Source: Ochrobactrum vermis (GTDB lineage: Bacteria; Pseudomonadota; Alphaproteobacteria; Rhizobiales; Rhizobiaceae). From it: 64,000 nt of DNA. The position numbers and the translations under genes are program-made. This document shows, piece by piece, positions 45,585 to 55,378 of the stretch (positions are counted from its first letter, which is position 1; every line of letters starts with the position of its first letter). The stretch spans positions 2,166,001 to 2,230,000 of the forward strand of contig NZ_PCOC01000001.1 of assembly GCF_002975205.1 (NCBI RefSeq), written 5' to 3'. The notes under the pieces were generated by a model that did no database searches, was not told the DNA's origin, and saw only the letters and a program-made list of their open reading frames with translations.

Positions 45585-48126
45585 GATCCACCAGCCCTTC
45601 TTCTGTTACATCCTGGGTGTAAAAACTGCCTTCCAGCACCAAATCAGGCACGTTTTCATCACCGATATTTATCGTTTGTCCTCCTTGGGATAGGAACCGC
45701 CCCCAGAACACGAGATCGCTCTCAACATTGGTATTTCTATCGAAGCGAATTCGACGCGTAGCACGGCTTGTCCGCATGTATCCTGACAGCGGCGTGATGC
45801 CGTCCTGCTTCGTGAACATATAAAACGGTTTAATCCGCACGCCCCAGCCATTGCCTAGGCGCACGATCTCGTAGCCGAAACCTTCGCATTCAAACCACGG
45901 CTTTCCGTCATCCCCGCGCTTTTTGACAACATCGCGTCTGATACCCTTCCGCCGAGGAGTGTCGTAAACAATGGTTCTGTTGTCTTTATTCCTACTCTGG
46001 AAATAGGCCCGCTTCGCCGGATGGCCCTTCTTCGTCTTTTCAACGACAAGACCGTCCTTCTCGAAGAACCGAATATGCTGCTCAAAATGCTTGCGTATCA
46101 GCCAAGCAATTTTCCGGTGCAGCACAATGTCTGAACCCGCCTCTGTCAGCGAAATGACTGTCGTCTCTTCCAGAAGGACATTCGCGAATAAAAGGTTGGC
46201 GATAGGGGCAGGCAAGAACGTCCACAAATCGCCGCTGCGGCGCTCATAGACGAATGTACCGGCTTCATGCAGCGGAACGCCCCGCCCCAGATCGACGCCC
46301 TCTCTGATCTTGAGGCGCGTAATCGTCTCAGGCAAAGCGGAGAACATCAGCGAGTTTATCGTATAAGTACCCACCGGGCGGGTATCGATCGACACGGAGG
46401 CTGATCCCGCAGAAGCGCCCGGCCTGAAAAGCTTGGCAAGGAATCCATCCTCTCCCGGCGGGAAAGCGAATGATGCAGAGCCGCCAGCTTCGAAACAAAG
46501 ATCGAGGGTGTCGGATAACCCGGTACCCGCGCGTTCCATGGCGCTAATGCCAAAGAATACATCGCATAGGGTTCTGTTTCGGAGATCGCTGAACTCCGGC
46601 ACGGGAGAGAACGCACCTTCATCGTTTGTCTCAAGTCGATTTTTCGACTGCGCAGACATTCCACCAGGGTTGGAAAAGCACACAGCAGAATTTCCGTCCA
46701 CGTCGATTTGACTCGGCGCAACCATCTCATAATCCCGGTGAACAATCATGTTGACCAGCATTTCGATCAGAGCGCGTTCAGGGTATGCGGCGCGCGTATA
46801 ATGCTTTTGCTTGCCTTTAACCTTGATAATGGGATTGACATCTTTGCTTTCCAGCCACTCAAGCAATGCACGATATTGAGAGATGAGATTGCCTTCGAAA
46901 ACGATGCGCCTCTTTCCGGAAATAGTCGCGGAAATCACAGAGTGCGGAAAAAAGCGTTCAGGATTTCGACCAAACAGCAGGATGCACGCATTTGTCGGCT
47001 GTTCGGAAGCATCCTTTTTCTGGGCCAATAGGCCGATCTCGCGCATCAGTGGCTTGAGCTGATCCGATGTGAGACTACCACGCTCAAGTTTCTCGCAATA
47101 TTGCCGGAGGGTTACCAGCGCCAGGTCCGCATCGACATCAGCCCAGACAGCCCCGTCACATATCCGGTCATCAAAGCTGTCTCCGGCTTCGGCCACAGGA
47201 AGGGCGACGAACCGCTGGACACCGGCAAGCTCCACATTCAAGTCGGACAGAATTTCATCAAAGCCTTTGATCCCCAGTTTTTGAAAATTACTTCCCAAGC
47301 GGTCCGATAACACCTGAACATTTGGGTGAAGATGCTCACCTGCTCTCACACACCAGAATATACCGTGCCGGAATTTCTGATCTTCGGCTCCGAGGAGCGA
47401 CGACATGATCGACGGCTCGTAACCTCGATAGCCCATGACGATCAAGGGTGAGAACTCAAGGAGCGGATGCAGCTTTTCCAGGAGAGCGCTATCCAGAGTT
47501 TGCGTCTCATGAACAAGGTTTCGGTCGGTATACTGTTCTGCCTTGCCGTGAAGCCAGACAATCTGAGCCCTCGCGAAGGGGTTAAATTCGTTGAAGTCGT
47601 CTGGCCTTCGATTGATTTCCGCAACATGCCTTATATGAGGGTGCTTCTCCCCGAGCGCCATCGGCAGGCACAAATCGAAATTGGTGGTCATCACCGTTCC
47701 GGCAAGCCCGCGCAGCACGAGATCAGATAGGGCGCGGTAACCTGAACCTAGCTCGCCCTTTAGACTGACGAGCTCCAACAACAACCGCCGTCTATAGGCT
47801 TCCGGCTTGAGCAAATTCTCGACGACGAGCGGAAAATTCTCGGCGAGATGATCATCTCCATGAATAAACCACTCCTGCTGATGCAGCCAACTGGTCCATT
47901 CCGAGGGTTTAATGCGCTCGGGAAGAGTCCTGCCTCCAAGCTCACGCTCGGCATAGACTTGCTTGGCAAGGCGACGGACGCTTTCCGCCGCAAGAGGAAC
48001 ACCGGAGGAAAATGAGGCCCCCGCCCCCAACAAAAATGTGGGGCGAGCGTCGTTGTCGGGCCTCAACAGCGAGGCAAGAATCGAAACGCTAGTTTTGTGG
48101 CTCATACAACCAACGTAACTAATCAC
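45550..48126 (-). CDS. SIR2 - RecG-like ATPase - APAZ effector, partner of the short Argonaute
   Basis: 858 residues; ATG 48105 (MSHKTSV) is a possible later start. The SIR2 NADase-like domain (about 25-300) has GAGAS (34-38), TTNFD (147-151) and LHG (192-194). A module at about 375-570 has LIEMLVNMIVHRDYE, NPGGMS and MERAGTGL, the HATPase-like region of RecG-related/AAA_4 (Schlafen-linked) proteins. The C-terminal 575-845 is APAZ-like. In SPARSA systems the SIR2 part depletes NAD+ when the Argonaute binds invader DNA. The middle module makes this longer than the usual roughly 570-residue partner. Confidence 0.8.
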   Translation of the reverse strand: MISYVGCMSHKTSVSILASLLRPDNDARPTFLLGAGASFSSGVPLAAESVRRLAKQVYAERELGGRTLPERIKPSEWTSWLHQQEWFIHGDDHLAENFPLVVENLLKPEAYRRRLLLELVSLKGELGSGYRALSDLVLRGLAGTVMTTNFDLCLPMALGEKHPHIRHVAEINRRPDDFNEFNPFARAQIVWLHGKAEQYTDRNLVHETQTLDSALLEKLHPLLEFSPLIVMGYRGYEPSIMSSLLGAEDQKFRHGIFWCVRAGEHLHPNVQVLSDRLGSNFQKLGIKGFDEILSDLNVELAGVQRFVALPVAEAGDSFDDRICDGAVWADVDADLALVTLRQYCEKLERGSLTSDQLKPLMREIGLLAQKKDASEQPTNACILLFGRNPERFFPHSVISATISGKRRIVFEGNLISQYRALLEWLESKDVNPIIKVKGKQKHYTRAAYPERALIEMLVNMIVHRDYEMVAPSQIDVDGNSAVCFSNPGGMSAQSKNRLETNDEGAFSPVPEFSDLRNRTLCDVFFGISAMERAGTGLSDTLDLCFEAGGSASFAFPPGEDGFLAKLFRPGASAGSASVSIDTRPVGTYTINSLMFSALPETITRLKIREGVDLGRGVPLHEAGTFVYERRSGDLWTFLPAPIANLLFANVLLEETTVISLTEAGSDIVLHRKIAWLIRKHFEQHIRFFEKDGLVVEKTKKGHPAKRAYFQSRNKDNRTIVYDTPRRKGIRRDVVKKRGDDGKPWFECEGFGYEIVRLGNGWGVRIKPFYMFTKQDGITPLSGYMRTSRATRRIRFDRNTNVESDLVFWGRFLSQGGQTINIGDENVPDLVLEGSFYTQDVTEEGLVDHDDSNEDRRTA

Positions 48127-48346
48127 GAGAACAACTCAAGAACATTTGATGTGCCAAGCTGGAGTTTTCCTCACTTTCACTAAAACAACACGCCACCACA
48201 ATGCGGCAGCTGCTACCAAGCCGGCCAGCCCAGTTCGGCAGGCACGCCAGAGTCTGATTGCGTGGATAAGATCAGGGCAAGCAATGGTTTTGATTGATTA
48301 AATCTGATCAGAACCTAAGCTTTTCAAATGAGTAAGGGGAGGAACC

Positions 48347-50350
48347 ATGAAAGCAGGACCAGTTACCATTCGGCAGCTACTTGAAAACCGCCAGCGATTC
48401 TGCGTTCCGATCTATCAGCGTCACTATGTATGGACCCGCGACAAGCAATGGCTCCCCTTCTGGAACGATGTGCGCACCAAAGCCATCGAACGCCTCAACG
48501 GGCGGGAACGGAGGTTTTCCCACTTCATGGGGGCTGTTGTTCTAGAAGCGCGCGGCAGCGTATCCTCCCGCCAAGTTACCTCGTTCCAGGTAGTGGATGG
48601 GCAGCAGCGCCTGACTACCTTCCAACTGTATCTCGCGGCAGCACGCGACTACGCCAAGCAGGCAGGATTCGACGACACGGTTGGGCTGGTAGAGGGCTAC
48701 TTGTTCAACGAAAAGCAACATCTCATGGAAGATGCCGAGGTGGAGAAATTCAAGGTCTGGCCAACGAAATACGATAGAGTCCTGTTTCAGGATATTGTCA
48801 CGCTGGGCCGCCTGGAGCTTCGAAAGAAATACAGCGCTCACTTCTACAAGGGCAAGGACAAGATTTACGACTATAGCACCGTGCCAAATCTACTGGGCGC
48901 CTATGGATTCTTCTTTGAGCATATTCGTCATGCGGTTGAGAGCGACGATCTGGAAGACGATTTTGCCGAAACGATTGACGGCGCGCCGGACGAGGAAGAT
49001 GAGGTGGCACAGGAAACCTTTGATCAAGATCGTGCGGCGATGGAGCTGCGGCTGGACGCGCTGTGGGAGTCGCTGATTGAAGAATTCAAGGTTGTCGAGA
49101 TCATACTCGAAGAGGGCGACGATGCTCAGGTTATCTTCGAAACGCTGAATGAACGCGGTGAACCTTTGCTAGCGGCGGACCTAGTACGCAACAATATCTT
49201 TCACCGTGCTGATGCCCGGCAAGAAAAGGCTGAGAAGCTCTTTGAAAAGCACTGGAAGGATTTTGAAGCCCCCTTCTGGAGCGAGATGGAAAAGCAAGGG
49301 CGGTACAAAAAAGCCAGGATCGAATTCTTCCTTGCGAACTTCATTGCAGGTCAGGTCGCTGGAGAGGTTACGCTTTCCAAGCTATTCAGCGAATACAAGG
49401 CCTTCTTAAAGGTGCAGGCCGACCGGCCGGGCGGCGGCTATCAAACCGTCGATGCGGAGCTCACGGATCTCGCGCGCTACGGTGCGCTATACCGAAGGCT
49501 CCTGGAAAAGAAGCTAGATGATCCGCTCGGTCACTTCGCTTGGTTGCTGAGTCCATGGGACGTGACAACGGTTTATCCATTGATCCTCCGGCTTTGGGCT
49601 GAAGATGGCATGGGTGACGGTGAGCGCCATACGTGCCTGGATACGGTGCTGTCACTCATCGTAAGGCGCGCCATTTGCGGGCTGACGACAAAAAATTACA
49701 ACAAGTTCTTTCTATCGGTGCTTAGGCACCTCGAAGCGAAGGGCTTCAGCGCCGAAAGACTGTCTGCCTTTCTTATCGCCCAAACGTCGGAAAGCGCGCG
49801 CTTCCCGACAGACCGCGAATTTGAGGCGGCATGGCTGTCCGCGCCTGTCTACGGCAAACGCCTGACGCCACTGCGCGTCCGTGCGGTGTTGGAAGCAATA
49901 GAGCGTCAAAAGCGTCATAAATTCCATGAAACTGAACATTTAAGCACAGACCTCTCTGTGGAGCACATCCTCCCGGCTGAGTGGAAAGCGCATTGGCCCC
50001 TAGGCGACGGTAACCTCGTCAGCAGCGATGAAGCTTATCAGGCTGTCTTTGCGATGGACGAAGATGAAACTCGGGTCGGCCAAATCATCCGAAGACAGCG
50101 CCTTCTGAATACATTCGGCAACCTGACGATCCTAACTCAGCCGCTAAACAGTAGCGTCCGCAACGGAAGATATGAAATCAAGCGCAAGGCCCTGCAAGAT
50201 CATTCGCTCCTGGTGATGAACCGGGAAATCACGAAGGTCGAGAATTGGAACGAGGATACTATCGAGGCGCGAGGCAAGTTGCTTTTCGAAACAGCCCAAG
50301 AAGTGTGGCCATATCCGAGTACTGTGATCTCAAAGGCAGCGCTTGATTAG
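48347..50350 (+). CDS. DUF262/DUF1524 nuclease (GmrSD type)
   Basis: 667 residues. The N-terminal DUF262 has FCVPIYQRHYVW and QVVDGQQRLTT (about residues 82-92), a ParB/Srx-like NTP site. The C-terminal DUF1524 HNH domain has VEHILPAEW and RLLNTFGNLTILTQPLN. GmrSD-type enzymes restrict modified phage DNA in an NTP-dependent way. It reads divergently from the Argonaute pair and convergently to the SIR2 gene, with only 16 bases between stops. Confidence 0.87.
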   Translation: MKAGPVTIRQLLENRQRFCVPIYQRHYVWTRDKQWLPFWNDVRTKAIERLNGRERRFSHFMGAVVLEARGSVSSRQVTSFQVVDGQQRLTTFQLYLAAARDYAKQAGFDDTVGLVEGYLFNEKQHLMEDAEVEKFKVWPTKYDRVLFQDIVTLGRLELRKKYSAHFYKGKDKIYDYSTVPNLLGAYGFFFEHIRHAVESDDLEDDFAETIDGAPDEEDEVAQETFDQDRAAMELRLDALWESLIEEFKVVEIILEEGDDAQVIFETLNERGEPLLAADLVRNNIFHRADARQEKAEKLFEKHWKDFEAPFWSEMEKQGRYKKARIEFFLANFIAGQVAGEVTLSKLFSEYKAFLKVQADRPGGGYQTVDAELTDLARYGALYRRLLEKKLDDPLGHFAWLLSPWDVTTVYPLILRLWAEDGMGDGERHTCLDTVLSLIVRRAICGLTTKNYNKFFLSVLRHLEAKGFSAERLSAFLIAQTSESARFPTDREFEAAWLSAPVYGKRLTPLRVRAVLEAIERQKRHKFHETEHLSTDLSVEHILPAEWKAHWPLGDGNLVSSDEAYQAVFAMDEDETRVGQIIRRQRLLNTFGNLTILTQPLNSSVRNGRYEIKRKALQDHSLLVMNREITKVENWNEDTIEARGKLLFETAQEVWPYPSTVISKAALD

Positions 50351-50366
50351 GTGGCGAGGCGGTAGG

Positions 50367-51269
50367 CTATTTTACCCAGCCATCTGACTCATATATGTCC
50401 CGATAATCACCTACCGATAGATACGTGATCCCGAGCCCTTCGAAGAATGGCCTTCGGCTGTGTGTTCCGCCTTTATTTCTAACGTCTATATACCAACTGG
50501 GCGCACTCCATTCGGGTACGAGTTTATGGATGCGCGCCCGTTCCAGGAACAGCCAACGTAAGAAATTTTCGTCCTTCCCGAAACGGAAACCGAGCATCAG
50601 GATCGGACTAAAGAAGAATATGTCGAGCCAAGTATTGCTTCCACGCCACTCTTGTGCGCCACTCTTCGCAGACGCCCGCAAGCCTTCTTTGCCGTAAACC
50701 CAGGTTCGAGCACGCTGAACAGATCCCATATAGTGAGTGAGGCCCAACCTGATGCTGCGGGAATATTTCATCATCCCGTGTGGGTGCCAGATCGCAAACT
50801 CATCACGTGGATTTCTGATCTGCCTGTCAGAGAAATAAGATGCCCACGGATAATAGTCCGTGAATTTCTGCTCGGCGCGATACAGCTTTGCACCGATCGA
50901 CGCAGAAAGGTTCTCGTCAAAATTCACGGTAAGGAGCGGCACGCGGTGCTTCTGTGCCCACCTGACAATCGTGCGATGGTGCTCGGCGGGCTTCCAGCCG
51001 CTCATCAGCTCACAAAAATCAGATTGCAGGGTACTGCGATCATCCTTTGGTCGAGTAAGGTCCAGCAAGTCAAAGAATTCTGTATTGGACATCTCGTCTG
51101 CGTCCGTAGCCGAAAGCTTGAGTCCGTTCCGTGTCGCGAGAGTACCTAACAATCCTTCCCAGCTGGAGGAGCCATCACCGTTGAACCGGTTAATACCATT
51201 CCCGACAAGTAACGCAGGCCTGACACCAGCCGACAGAATTTTTGTGAACTCTTTGGAATGATCGACCAT
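50367..51269 (-). CDS. SIR2-domain protein, last gene of the modification operon
   Basis: 300 residues, one domain. SIR2-like motifs are LLVGNGINRF (about 20-29), LLTVNFDEN (about 112-120) and WHPHG (about 160-164). These correspond to the NAD-binding loop, the NxD and the catalytic His region of SIR2/ThsA-like NADases. It starts 2 bases after the GIY-YIG stop without a clear binding site, so translation is probably coupled. Inference: an abortive NAD-depleting effector. Confidence 0.7.
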   Translation of the reverse strand: MVDHSKEFTKILSAGVRPALLVGNGINRFNGDGSSSWEGLLGTLATRNGLKLSATDADEMSNTEFFDLLDLTRPKDDRSTLQSDFCELMSGWKPAEHHRTIVRWAQKHRVPLLTVNFDENLSASIGAKLYRAEQKFTDYYPWASYFSDRQIRNPRDEFAIWHPHGMMKYSRSIRLGLTHYMGSVQRARTWVYGKEGLRASAKSGAQEWRGSNTWLDIFFFSPILMLGFRFGKDENFLRWLFLERARIHKLVPEWSAPSWYIDVRNKGGTHSRRPFFEGLGITYLSVGDYRDIYESDGWVK

Positions 51270-51271
51270 TT

Positions 51272-52489
51272 TCAGTTCGCCGCGTGATCGCCTCGAAGCG
51301 ACAAGCGAGCTCCCTGCGGGTTGTAGGTGTAGTTGCTTATGCTGCCATCCTTGATCCTCTCCACAACCTCATCGACCACGAACAGCGGCACCAAAAACCA
51401 CTCCCTCGGCACGACCGGATTGCCGAAGCGATCTTTGATCTTGATTTCAAGCTTTGCAGGCTCGAACACCCGATGGATCAGGTTTTCGAGTTTCGCCCGG
51501 CTGATGTTGTAAAGTTTGTAGGTTGCGACGATTTCCACGTCCGCCAGCAAGAAGGTGGCATCGAGCTTGGCGTTGGCAATGCGCTTTTCGACGCTGCCGC
51601 TGGTCACTCCTATTTTGTGCACGATGTCGCGGTTCTCGACCACAAGAGGATGGTTCGATTTGCTGCGCAGAACATAGATCGTTCCGCTGGCGGTATCATC
51701 CTCATCGGTCTCCTCGGCAAAAAGCGGCCCGGCGCTTGGCTCGGTGATACGGCGACCCGCTTCGTCCTTGTAGAGAGCGCGCTGAAGTGACCGCAGCAAC
51801 AGATTGCTTTCCGTCCCGTTGGAATAGATCACGCGCAAACGGGCGTCTGTCTCGCCATTCGGAGCCTTAATCGGTTCGCCGACATCCGCGACATAGGCAG
51901 TCTGCCCGCCCAGAATGAAAAACTGACCTGCCGTGATTTCGGCTTTCAGGAAACCCGCATCCTTTACGAATTTCCGTGTCGTGCGCACGCCGCTTTTCAG
52001 ATCGGCCTGGACCTGGTCGAACAGTGGCTTGAATTTATCGAAATCCTCGCAGCGTTCACGGTTGGCAATCTCCTCGGCGGCCCGTTTTTCTGCCGTTGAG
52101 CGAACATGCTTCAGTGTCGTGATCTCTGGCGCTTCCGCTTCGATTCCGAGTTCGGCCAGAAGCGCATCATCGTCCATTTCGTCAATATCGGGCTGAGCGG
52201 TGGCAATCTCATCGCCAAGTAAGCCCTGATGATCGAGCGGTTCGACTAGCGCGCGGCACTCTTCCAGCGAACGGATACGATCCAGCCGAACGGCATAAAG
52301 CCGCTCGAAAATGTCGCGGTCTTCGCCGTGGCGTGGCGCGCGGCCATGCTCTTCGACAAAGCGCTGAATTTCTTCAAAGCCTGCGATAATCCGCTCTTCG
52401 CGCGGCGTGCGGCTGCCCGCTTTCTTGGTTTCGACCTCAACCCCTAATTCAGCAAGCAGAGCATCATCTTCATCGGTGAAATCAGCCAT
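51272..52489 (-). CDS. GIY-YIG (MUG113/T5orf172-like) nuclease
   Basis: 405 residues. The C-terminal domain (about 268-390) has GTIYVLRSKS, HKIGVTSGSVEKR and the catalytic Glu region ENLIHRVFEPAKLEI. The N-terminal half is acidic and helical. A stretch DDALLAELGVEVE (about 9-21) is repeated at about 107-119 as DDALLAELGIEAE. It overlaps the helicase gene by 8 bases. Probably the DNA-cutting subunit of the cassette. Confidence 0.8.
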   Translation of the reverse strand: MADFTDEDDALLAELGVEVETKKAGSRTPREERIIAGFEEIQRFVEEHGRAPRHGEDRDIFERLYAVRLDRIRSLEECRALVEPLDHQGLLGDEIATAQPDIDEMDDDALLAELGIEAEAPEITTLKHVRSTAEKRAAEEIANRERCEDFDKFKPLFDQVQADLKSGVRTTRKFVKDAGFLKAEITAGQFFILGGQTAYVADVGEPIKAPNGETDARLRVIYSNGTESNLLLRSLQRALYKDEAGRRITEPSAGPLFAEETDEDDTASGTIYVLRSKSNHPLVVENRDIVHKIGVTSGSVEKRIANAKLDATFLLADVEIVATYKLYNISRAKLENLIHRVFEPAKLEIKIKDRFGNPVVPREWFLVPLFVVDEVVERIKDGSISNYTYNPQGARLSLRGDHAAN

Positions 52490-54521
52490 TTGCGGCCTCC
52501 GCTTTCATGCGCGCGAGGAAAGCCACACCTTCCGCCATCTTCCGTTCCCACGCATCGGCGGCGGTGATGGACGGCAAACGTCCGCGCTCCTGCTTGAATT
52601 TCACCGCGCGGCGAGCAAGATCGCGGGCCTCTTCGGGTGTCAATTTGACATTCTTGCCGGAGATGACGGCAGCGACCTGCTTGAGGCTCTCCTCGTTCAT
52701 CGTCTTGGCAAGGATCGCGTAGGCTTCACCGAACGGATTGATGCGGTCGATCAGGTCAATGTCGAGCTCTCGCACATCCATGGCGATCTTCCGGATGCCG
52801 TCAAGCAAGGCGGTATTGCCGGATTTCGGAGCTTCCCCATCGGGGTTCAGCGCGGCTTTGGCCTGCTGGGTCAGGTTCAGAGCTGCAATAGCATGCTGGC
52901 GCACGGCCTCCTGATCCTCGTCGTCCAATTCCGGATATTTATCCTTGATGATCTTACCAAGGCGGACCTGGGTCAGCTCTTCCGGCACCAATTCCTCATC
53001 GAACAGGCCCCGTTCAATTGACCTCTTGTCCTGAACGAAAGCCGTGATGACCTCGTTCAGGTCTTCCTGGCAAATGCGCTGGGCCTCTTTGCTTGTCGGC
53101 TCGGCAAGCCCCTTGATCTCGATCTGGAATTCACCGCTCTCTTCGTTGAAACCGACATTGTATTTGTTCGGATCATAACCGCCCTCGCCATAGTCGAAGC
53201 CGGGTGTCGGCTCGCTTTCCAAGCGCTTGGGCGTGAAATTGAAACGGGGCGCGAGCACCTGTTCCATGAGCAAGCTCGCCGCAATCGCTTTCAGCGTATC
53301 GTTGATCGCTTCCGTCACGGCCTCCTCGGACGCATCCGGTTCGGCAATCAGATTGGTGAAACGCGCGCGGGCTTTGCCAGGGGCATCACGTGTCGCGCGG
53401 CCAATGATTTGAACGACCTCGGTCAGGCTAGAGCGATAGCCAACGGTGAGGGCGTGCTCACACCAAATCCAGTCAAAACCTTCCTTCGCCATGCCAAGGG
53501 CGATGATGATGTCCACATATTCGCGGTTTGTCTTCATTTCGGGCGACCGGAGGCTTGCCTGGATTGTCGCCTGATGATCGGGATCGACCAGATCGGCGAT
53601 TTTCAGGATGCGGCCATCGGGCCGCTTCACCAGTTGAAAGCCGGTTTCTGGATCGGAGCCCTGCCAAGACCCCAGCTCTTCAATGATATGCTCGACTTCC
53701 CTGATCTTGTCCTTGGTGCTTTCACGCGAATTCACCGAAGGTATATGGATGATGGTTTTCTCATCCGGGTCGAGCACTTTCAAAATGTCGTCCGAATAGG
53801 CTCCAGCGTAGAAGAAGTAGCCGATATCGAGTGATTTCAGATATTTATAGCCGTTGAGCTGCTGATAGTAGGTGTAGGTAACGGGCTCGAACTTGGTCTC
53901 GTCCTCGGGCATCAGCACGGGCTCGGCGTCGCCCCGGAAATAAGAGCCGGTCATGGCAACGATATGGGTCTTGCCGCGCCCGATAAGCTGACCAAGATGC
54001 GAACCAAGCTTGTTGTCGGGATTGGCGGAAACGTGGTGAAACTCATCCACCGCGATCAGCCTGTCATCGAAAACCTCGATGCCGAACTTATCGACGGCGA
54101 AGCGGAAAGTGGCATGGGTGCAGACGAGAACCTTGTCGTCGCCTTCCAGAAACGCTTTCACGGAATTGACCTTGCCGCCGTCTGCGCCGGGCGCATTGCA
54201 AAGGTTCCATTTCGGAGAGACATGCCAATCCCAATAGAAGCCGTGCTTCGACAGCGCCTCATCGGCGAAGCTGGAACCGATGGATTTTTCCGGCACAACG
54301 ACAATCGCCTGTTTGCAGCCCTGATTGTTGAGCTTGTCCAGCGCGACGAACATCAGCGCCCGGCTCTTGCCTGATGCCGGAGGCGATTTGATCAGCAGAT
54401 ATTGCTCGCCCCGCTTCTCGTATACCGCCTCCTGCATAGGCCGCATGCCAAGCTCGTTCGGCTTGGTGGAGTTGCCATTCCGCGCGTAGGTGACGGAAAC
54501 GGAGGGGACGGATTGGATCAT
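52482..54521 (-). CDS. SF2 DEAD/DEAH-box helicase
   Basis: 679 residues. Walker A is SPPASGKS (46-53), motif II is DEFH (159-162), the TGSYFRGD motif III-like segment follows, and motif VI is QIIGRATR (371-378). The two RecA-like domains cover residues 1-420. The C-terminal part (420-679) is specific to this cassette. It probably translocates or remodels DNA for the nuclease. Four-base overlap with the upstream gene. Confidence 0.87.
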   Translation of the reverse strand: MIQSVPSVSVTYARNGNSTKPNELGMRPMQEAVYEKRGEQYLLIKSPPASGKSRALMFVALDKLNNQGCKQAIVVVPEKSIGSSFADEALSKHGFYWDWHVSPKWNLCNAPGADGGKVNSVKAFLEGDDKVLVCTHATFRFAVDKFGIEVFDDRLIAVDEFHHVSANPDNKLGSHLGQLIGRGKTHIVAMTGSYFRGDAEPVLMPEDETKFEPVTYTYYQQLNGYKYLKSLDIGYFFYAGAYSDDILKVLDPDEKTIIHIPSVNSRESTKDKIREVEHIIEELGSWQGSDPETGFQLVKRPDGRILKIADLVDPDHQATIQASLRSPEMKTNREYVDIIIALGMAKEGFDWIWCEHALTVGYRSSLTEVVQIIGRATRDAPGKARARFTNLIAEPDASEEAVTEAINDTLKAIAASLLMEQVLAPRFNFTPKRLESEPTPGFDYGEGGYDPNKYNVGFNEESGEFQIEIKGLAEPTSKEAQRICQEDLNEVITAFVQDKRSIERGLFDEELVPEELTQVRLGKIIKDKYPELDDEDQEAVRQHAIAALNLTQQAKAALNPDGEAPKSGNTALLDGIRKIAMDVRELDIDLIDRINPFGEAYAILAKTMNEESLKQVAAVISGKNVKLTPEEARDLARRAVKFKQERGRLPSITAADAWERKMAEGVAFLARMKAEAANG

Positions 54522-55378
54522 GGAACTAGCTTTCGTTGATTAAATCGACGTAGAAACAGGCGCGCTGTCACGAGAGATATTTGAAGCCTGAACGTCGCGT
54601 CTTCTTCTTCAGATAGTCCTGGATGCCCACCATGCGGGTGCATTCGGCTCATTAGGCCTTGCACATATTGAGGCTTCTGATTGTTAGCATTCCATTCGTT
54701 GTAGTCGTCAAAGAGGAATGGCGGCTGTGTAGTGCCAAGAAAATCACGTTTGGCTTTGCCGTCGCCACTCCCGTTATAGCCAAGTGCCACCGCAATCTCG
54801 TTCAGGTAACTTTCGTAAAAATTCCGCAGCGCACCGTTTGCCGACGACCACTCTCCCCTGCTGAAGGCCGACACGGCCTGTCGCAAATGCCCTTGCGCCA
54901 CGCTGAAACCATGACGGGTTAACAAAAGCTCCACTTCATTTTCTGCTTCTCTAAAATCAAGCCCAGGCAAATCCTCAGGCATCATACGTCGCAAAACTCT
55001 CGTAGTGGATTCGCTAGGGCGCTGCCACGGGCGCAATACCTCTTCTGTTTCAACCTCTTCATCGACTTCGAAGCCGTCAAAACGGAGTCCGGCGACCAGC
55101 TTTGTCCAAGCGTCGGTTTTGAGTGCTTTGGGAGGAGCCCTTAAAGCAGCTTCAATCAGAGCTCTCGCCAGCGGCATACGTCCAGCCTCGGTAAAAACTT
55201 CGAGACCATCCTCGATCGCAATTCGCGCCAGGTTTGCAACTCGGCCCGACTTGCTCGACGAATTGCATTTCCCAACAATATCCCACTGAACCTCAAGCAC
55301 CTCCATATCGTTGTGTGATTTGAAGTCCCCCAACACCTCGGCTGCGGCCACCACTGTCATTCGGTTGAATTCGGTCAT
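54518..55378 (-). CDS. Abi_C-like helical protein
   Basis: 286 residues. The C-terminal half (about 165-280: LRQAVSAFSRGEWSSANGAL, RNFYESYLNEI, then RMHPHGGHPGLSEEEDATFRL) resembles the C-terminal domain of abortive infection proteins and similar HEPN-like folds, including a His-Gly-Gly-His stretch. The N-terminal half is unrecognised. Coupled by ATGA overlaps on both sides. Inference: sensor or effector subunit. Confidence 0.45.
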   Translation of the reverse strand: MTEFNRMTVVAAAEVLGDFKSHNDMEVLEVQWDIVGKCNSSSKSGRVANLARIAIEDGLEVFTEAGRMPLARALIEAALRAPPKALKTDAWTKLVAGLRFDGFEVDEEVETEEVLRPWQRPSESTTRVLRRMMPEDLPGLDFREAENEVELLLTRHGFSVAQGHLRQAVSAFSRGEWSSANGALRNFYESYLNEIAVALGYNGSGDGKAKRDFLGTTQPPFLFDDYNEWNANNQKPQYVQGLMSRMHPHGGHPGLSEEEDATFRLQISLVTARLFLRRFNQRKLVP

